DNA of 17,466 bases from Planctomycetota bacterium (lineage in GTDB: Bacteria; Planctomycetota; PUPC01; JACPCR01), in assembly GCA_030740295.1 (NCBI GenBank), contig JASLXP010001187.1:1-17466 (forward strand), read 5' to 3'. Position 1 is the first letter of the stretch, and each line of letters begins with the position of its first letter. This document shows positions 14,501 to 17,466 of the stretch, in pieces. The position numbers and the translations under genes were made by a program. The notes under the pieces were generated by a model. The model had not been told where the DNA came from. It worked only from the letters and a program-made list of their open reading frames with translations, and made no database searches.

Positions 14501-16742
14501 CGTATTCACAAGCCGGAAGGAGAGGAGGTCTGAAGGAGACACGGGTCTCCTCGCCGGGTCCAGCCATGAATGGCTGCTCCATCGCCGGCGCAGCTTGCTC
14601 CCATCCGACCTGCGGGCGATACGCGAACTCGTTTCCTGTCCGGTAGAAAGGGTAGGCGCTCAACAGATTGCGACGAAAGGTGAGCCGAACCTTGCCCTTC
14701 TGCGGGGTGTCCCCTGAATTCCTCAACAGCAATGTCAGAGGCTTTGACGCCAAATCGCTGTTCGGCATCGACCGCTTTCTTTCTTTCAGGTTGACCTGTA
14801 TGGCCGGTTCGCCCCGGGCTGCCCACAGAATCGAGTGCAACAGACGCTGCATCTCGGATTCATTGGAGCCGTACCAACGGGGGCGCACATACATGAAGGG
14901 CTCAGTGTTAACGACGATTCGGCCTTTCCCGAGGTGTCCCGTCTTGACATGTGGGAACATACTCGGATCTTCCTCCTCGCTTCCCGTTTTCTTCAGCGCA
15001 TCGAGCAGGGCATCCAATTCGCCCAGATGATTGGCCACGCTCACGAATACCAGGCCCGCGCCTTCGTGTTCCACCTGGCGAAAGATCTCGTCCATAATGT
15101 CGAACGGAAAGTAGTCCCCTGCACTCACCGCGAAGACGATGACTTCGTGAGGCTTGTTCAGGAACATCCGCATCGCCTCGACCTCGGTGCTCGATGCCCG
15201 CTCATCGCCGGTGATGTTGTAGTAGCGGCCGCCGATGACCGCGTCGACGTCTACATCCAGTCGATGCTGGATCTCGACCAGTCCACGAGAGGTCCAGTGC
15301 GGTGTAGCGAGCAGCATGCGTACGGGCCCGCGGGAAAGAGCCTTGCCCAACGGCAGCGGAAAACGTTTCACCTCGGTCGACGGCACCCAGAGTTGGCCCT
15401 TGAACTCGTCGTATACGTCGCCGCTCTTTTCAGACGCGGGCCGCACATAAAACCCATTCGGAACACCGGCAACAATCGGATGTTCGATTGCCGCGATAAG
15501 ATTGGCGCGCTGGCTGACCGGCTGATTGTCGTTCCATACCTCGGCACGAACGGCATACGTGCCCTTCTTCTTGATCGGGATCTTGATTTTCAAGGAAGCG
15601 AGTTTCCCAGCCGCTAGTGTCAGCCTGTTTTCGGTCAGAGATTCCCACTCGTCTCTGCGACAGCTTCGCAGCTTCCACTGTACCCGAACTTTCTGAGCCG
15701 CCGCGGGGGCAAGCTTCATCTGGACCTCGATGGGCGGCCCCTTGTATTGAGTCGGTCCGCCGGATTCCTCTTCCTCTACCAGCGCGTCAATGTCGTCATC
15801 GACGATTTCCTCGTCCGCTCCGCCCAAATCAGCGCCAATAGTTTTGTCCAGGCTTGCCGCGGCCACCTTGCTCATTCGGTCCCGATACTCCAGGCGTTCG
15901 AGCGGGAGTGAGCCGTCTGCTTCAGAGGGAACGCTCACTTCCGCGGCCAGTTCGCCTGCGGCGCCCGTGATGCGCTTCAGCCCCTTCTGACTCATCACCC
16001 ATGCACGAGTTTTGAAAGCGGCTCCAGGGTCAAGTTTTATCGTGGTCCGCAGGACTTCGACCGTGCTGCCCCTGCCTGCGACTTTCAGGCACGAAGCATG
16101 AGTGGGTTCAAAACCAACGATTGTGGATCTGCCACGCTCTGAGAGCATTCCGAACCAACTCTCGGCCAGGTCGTAGAGAAACGCGTACCGGCCTCCACCA
16201 AGAGCGAAAGGGAGACGCCCGGCTTTGGGGATAGGATATGTGACAGCCCCGAATCGTGTAGGGACGGACAGACTGTCGGCAGGTTCAGCAGCCAGGCTCA
16301 CGTGTGTTCCAAGGCATACTGCGAGCGCCTGCTCTCCCGTGTTAGTGAGCTCGTACTCGATGCCAAGTTTTGCAGTCTTTGAAGACAGCGAGAAACGTTT
16401 GTTGATTTGCAGTCCGGCGAATGCGGCGACCTTTCCATCTCCCGATTCCGGAGACAATGTGGTCATCAGTGTCACCGTCTTACCATCGCTGTCCTTTACG
16501 TCGTAGGCCTGGCTCGCAAGGCTGACTCGTCTGCGGCCCGGCAGCACGAGTACATCAACGAACGAAGGACCGGAAAGCAGATCTGACTTTCCGCCTGTCC
16601 GCTTGAGCGATGTCAGACTACCGGATGAGCTCGGGGTGATGGCAGCGACCAGGACACCATTCTTGATCATCACTGCCTGCTCGGCTGACACGCACGAAGC
16701 AAGGGCGCACACGAGAGCAGAATGGATGATGGTGGACTTCAT
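11589..16742 (-). CDS. Giant secreted GH42-like glycoside hydrolase, multi-domain
   Basis: The 1717-residue product starts with a signal peptide (MKSTIIHSALVCALASCVSA, cleavage after about residue 20). Domains, by eye: a beta-sandwich (25-265); an acidic stretch (309-327); an Ig-like domain (335-420); a glutamine-amidotransferase-like Rossmann domain (470-645); two or three beta-sandwiches (650-900); a GH42-like barrel (about 930-1300) with the candidate acid/base Glu1037 in AGFAIDEFVY and a Cys cluster CRCRHC (1066-1071) before LNSEWGTAF; a beta-galactosidase trimerisation-like domain (about 1300-1480, with KILFLPYAQTFS and LRKYVAEGGVLVGD); and a C-terminal Ig-like domain (1620-1717). A second charged insert lies at 974-992. 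I could not place the usual GH42 nucleophile with confidence. It probably cleaves or binds a polysaccharide outside the cytoplasm. No clear Shine-Dalgarno precedes the ATG. GH42 enzymes are normally under 700 residues, so this is a greatly enlarged form. Confidence 0.88.
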   Translation of the reverse strand: MKSTIIHSALVCALASCVSAEQAVMIKNGVLVAAITPSSSGSLTSLKRTGGKSDLLSGPSFVDVLVLPGRRRVSLASQAYDVKDSDGKTVTLMTTLSPESGDGKVAAFAGLQINKRFSLSSKTAKLGIEYELTNTGEQALAVCLGTHVSLAAEPADSLSVPTRFGAVTYPIPKAGRLPFALGGGRYAFLYDLAESWFGMLSERGRSTIVGFEPTHASCLKVAGRGSTVEVLRTTIKLDPGAAFKTRAWVMSQKGLKRITGAAGELAAEVSVPSEADGSLPLERLEYRDRMSKVAAASLDKTIGADLGGADEEIVDDDIDALVEEEESGGPTQYKGPPIEVQMKLAPAAAQKVRVQWKLRSCRRDEWESLTENRLTLAAGKLASLKIKIPIKKKGTYAVRAEVWNDNQPVSQRANLIAAIEHPIVAGVPNGFYVRPASEKSGDVYDEFKGQLWVPSTEVKRFPLPLGKALSRGPVRMLLATPHWTSRGLVEIQHRLDVDVDAVIGGRYYNITGDERASSTEVEAMRMFLNKPHEVIVFAVSAGDYFPFDIMDEIFRQVEHEGAGLVFVSVANHLGELDALLDALKKTGSEEEDPSMFPHVKTGHLGKGRIVVNTEPFMYVRPRWYGSNESEMQRLLHSILWAARGEPAIQVNLKERKRSMPNSDLASKPLTLLLRNSGDTPQKGKVRLTFRRNLLSAYPFYRTGNEFAYRPQVGWEQAAPAMEQPFMAGPGEETRVSFRPPLLPACEYDLDIQILDENGAVVQWESIPKELTNDAQITQATLHTGKGSSSKSFDLSTSQPNEWFRADAVETLHITCAVNTNGEAVQARLQGFDPWGRMPFDQQVPLVAEGDKTTAIFTQPLHSCVHLICVLRFSLLDAKGRELSERRVLSFVSTPPRLRPKFELRGYAEVRVANDVTDYEVRVGGEDPLTLAWHNVRKAGYGGYIPKAEKILEPGYKPLDLPGTGDLAASLDLGERKKEDDEDLVEEFEKKEIDPKNGWFRVPCYNNPTDRKNIIGWVRQSYKGFSACYPYAGFAIDEFVYAKEHDPNNKVSFFRRAFIPQRDMNICRCRHCLAAFIKYGKSLFGGDLSKLNSEWGTAFKAWKDVDPPLTAIDNETPPPPKKWRHILAHRDFITQHVSDLMTEVDHAIKQVHPECLTGFSGLWKTGITMGVDIYQLSKIMIYNMLYGDIDIWTDFGRSQAVRWTGYGRKYRLMQGNVGPYREILAGQTGVGYYGKWINPMHRGDFTFHTEPMRFFNEVRNIKESGIDRLVIGQRYRDKIALYYSPRDINLAQLEDWFEDAPKFVARMRNCGRSYVEFCSSEYRTYRALLRRRHLQPFWTAYAHLEDGHFGERFGTPKILFLPYAQTFSLRQIETLRKYVAEGGVLVGDVNTGRRNEHGRPYETSPLDEVFGLKRTGQLQIRYRTGATSDEGTVTFGKEFGGEPFSMKFAAVGPGDVVTDTAQALASYNLAGKTHPAFLVNDYGKGKAIYLNFIPSGYVAVELSGEGEESTTKTLKGKTGEYFQRCFSRILQPAAIDQPMKFVGRGLGSARFGAGDLSYIGVVSGRGLEALRVPYQIQIPEKKHVYSVRAREYLGFNDLFTFKLDEKTRRAGDIISLLPYKVEGLKVEAPNSIQAGDKVSFAVRVLPEVAQSQRHVIAVRAIDPNGNDLHWYRHSIETEEGVADSFIGIPANAPPGKWILRLTDAASGVTRDVPVEVKR

Positions 16743-16877
16743 GAATTACGTGGTTTGGGAGTGGATTTTGCCGAATCGCAGGATGGCGTCCCGCCCGTCG
16801 GGAGGTCGCATCATCCTACGTCCTTAGCTCCATTCTGCCGCTGCAAAGCAATTCTGCCCTGTCCCCGCTCCACGCGA

Positions 16878-17466
16878 TCAGATCAACAATGCATCACGCA
16901 CGACCCGGAAATTCGGGCGGCCTGTAACGTAAATATCGTGGCCGGCAAAGGTAATGTCGCTTGGCGGATGAACATCGGCGATAGCTGTCACTTCGAGCGT
17001 CGATGGGTCGATTCGGACAAGCTGTGTCCCGGGATACGCATCTACCCGGCAGTGCGCGAGGGGATCGTGCGAGTTCTGTTCGATCCATTCCCGGGCCTCT
17101 TTGGAATCCTCACATCCGGGCTCGTTGTAGAACGTGTAGACCATTCCATCCGGGCCTTTGCGGAAATCGATGTGCCAGAAGTAATCGCGGCGTCCGCCGA
17201 GCAGGCCAGGGAGCTCGACGCGCTCGGTCACTTCCCGGGTCTTCATATCCACCTTGTAGAGAATGCTGCCTTCGTGTTTCACGTGCCACTCCGGATGCGT
17301 CTTGTAGTTCCAGTTGGCGCCCCGGACCGTTGCCAGCATCAGTTCGCCCGGCTGAGTCTCCTCCACGAGGCCGGTGCAATCGATTCCTTCCAGCGGCTCG
17401 ATGAACCAGTCAAGTTCTTTGCGCTCGGTATCGAAAACAAACAGCCGGGCAGTATCGGGCTTGGTT
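16878..17466 (-). CDS. Beta-propeller-like protein, C-terminal part (cut by window end)
   Basis: This frame stays open from the window edge to a TGA at 16878-16880, giving 195 visible residues; the start lies outside. Three strand-rich stretches look like propeller blades: ARLFVFDTERKELDWFIEPL, GSILYKVDMKTREVTERVEL and TQLVRIDPSTLEVTAIADV. The end reads DITFAGHDIYVTGRPNFRVV. The pattern of a variable followed by its own numeric summary resembles SMP-30/YVTN-like propellers, but I cannot name the family. It reads in the same direction as the GH42-like gene with 135 bases between, so the two could share a transcript. An internal GTG at 17366 is not the true start, because the homologous-looking frame continues upstream of it. 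Confidence 0.8.
   Translation of the reverse strand, partial: TKPDTARLFVFDTERKELDWFIEPLEGIDCTGLVEETQPGELMLATVRGANWNYKTHPEWHVKHEGSILYKVDMKTREVTERVELPGLLGGRRDYFWHIDFRKGPDGMVYTFYNEPGCEDSKEAREWIEQNSHDPLAHCRVDAYPGTQLVRIDPSTLEVTAIADVHPPSDITFAGHDIYVTGRPNFRVVRDALLI

Noticed and set aside
14835..15617. Plus-strand frame of 260 codons
   Set aside because: It is a shadow of the GH42-like gene; the minus strand carries the recognisable domains.

Overview
The window looks like bacterial chromosome from a polysaccharide-degrading heterotroph of the PVC type (Planctomycetota, Verrucomicrobiota, Lentisphaerota or Kiritimatiellota) or a relative such as Hydrogenedentota. The reasons are a DUF4838 protein, a giant secreted GH42-like protein, an S1 sulfatase, a PhoD-like leader, moderately high GC, and short, mostly monocistronic genes separated by repeat-bearing spacers. 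No rRNA, tRNA or marker gene fixes the phylum, so the placement is inference.

Layout, left to right. (1) 1-278, minus: the N-terminal part of a secreted, probably PhoD-like phosphatase. (2) 279-1122: a gene-poor spacer holding a heptanucleotide array, a 27-bp direct repeat and a T-rich 15-bp tandem repeat. (3) 1123-4167, plus: a secreted DUF4838 protein of about 1014 residues whose signal-peptide region is itself written in heptanucleotide repeats. (4) 4196-5083, minus: a Gly/Asn/Ala-rich protein of 295 residues with a 20-residue repeat, unlike any family I recognise. (5) 5258-5914, minus: a small lipoprotein. (6) 6158-8176, plus: transketolase. (7) 8309-9727, plus: an S1 sulfatase without a signal peptide. 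(8) 9913-10233, minus: a conserved-looking small protein of unknown function. (9) 10342-11331, plus: a divergent Ldh_2-family oxidoreductase. (10) 11589-16742, minus: a secreted 1717-residue GH42-like protein. (11) 16878-17466, minus: the C-terminal part of a beta-propeller-like protein cut by the window edge.

The genes do not form one operon; orientations alternate. A loose common theme is glycan use. The DUF4838 and GH42-like proteins would act outside the cytoplasm on polysaccharide, the sulfatase would remove sulfate esters, and the Ldh-like enzyme and transketolase would handle sugar or hydroxy-acid products. The link is inferred from content and not from co-transcription.

The most unusual signals are three sequence-unrelated but equally 7-bp-periodic repeat families in three spacers, each with oppositely oriented arms. 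One array has become the signal peptide-coding region of the DUF4838 gene. The other notable item is the beta-solenoid-like repeat protein at 4196-5083.
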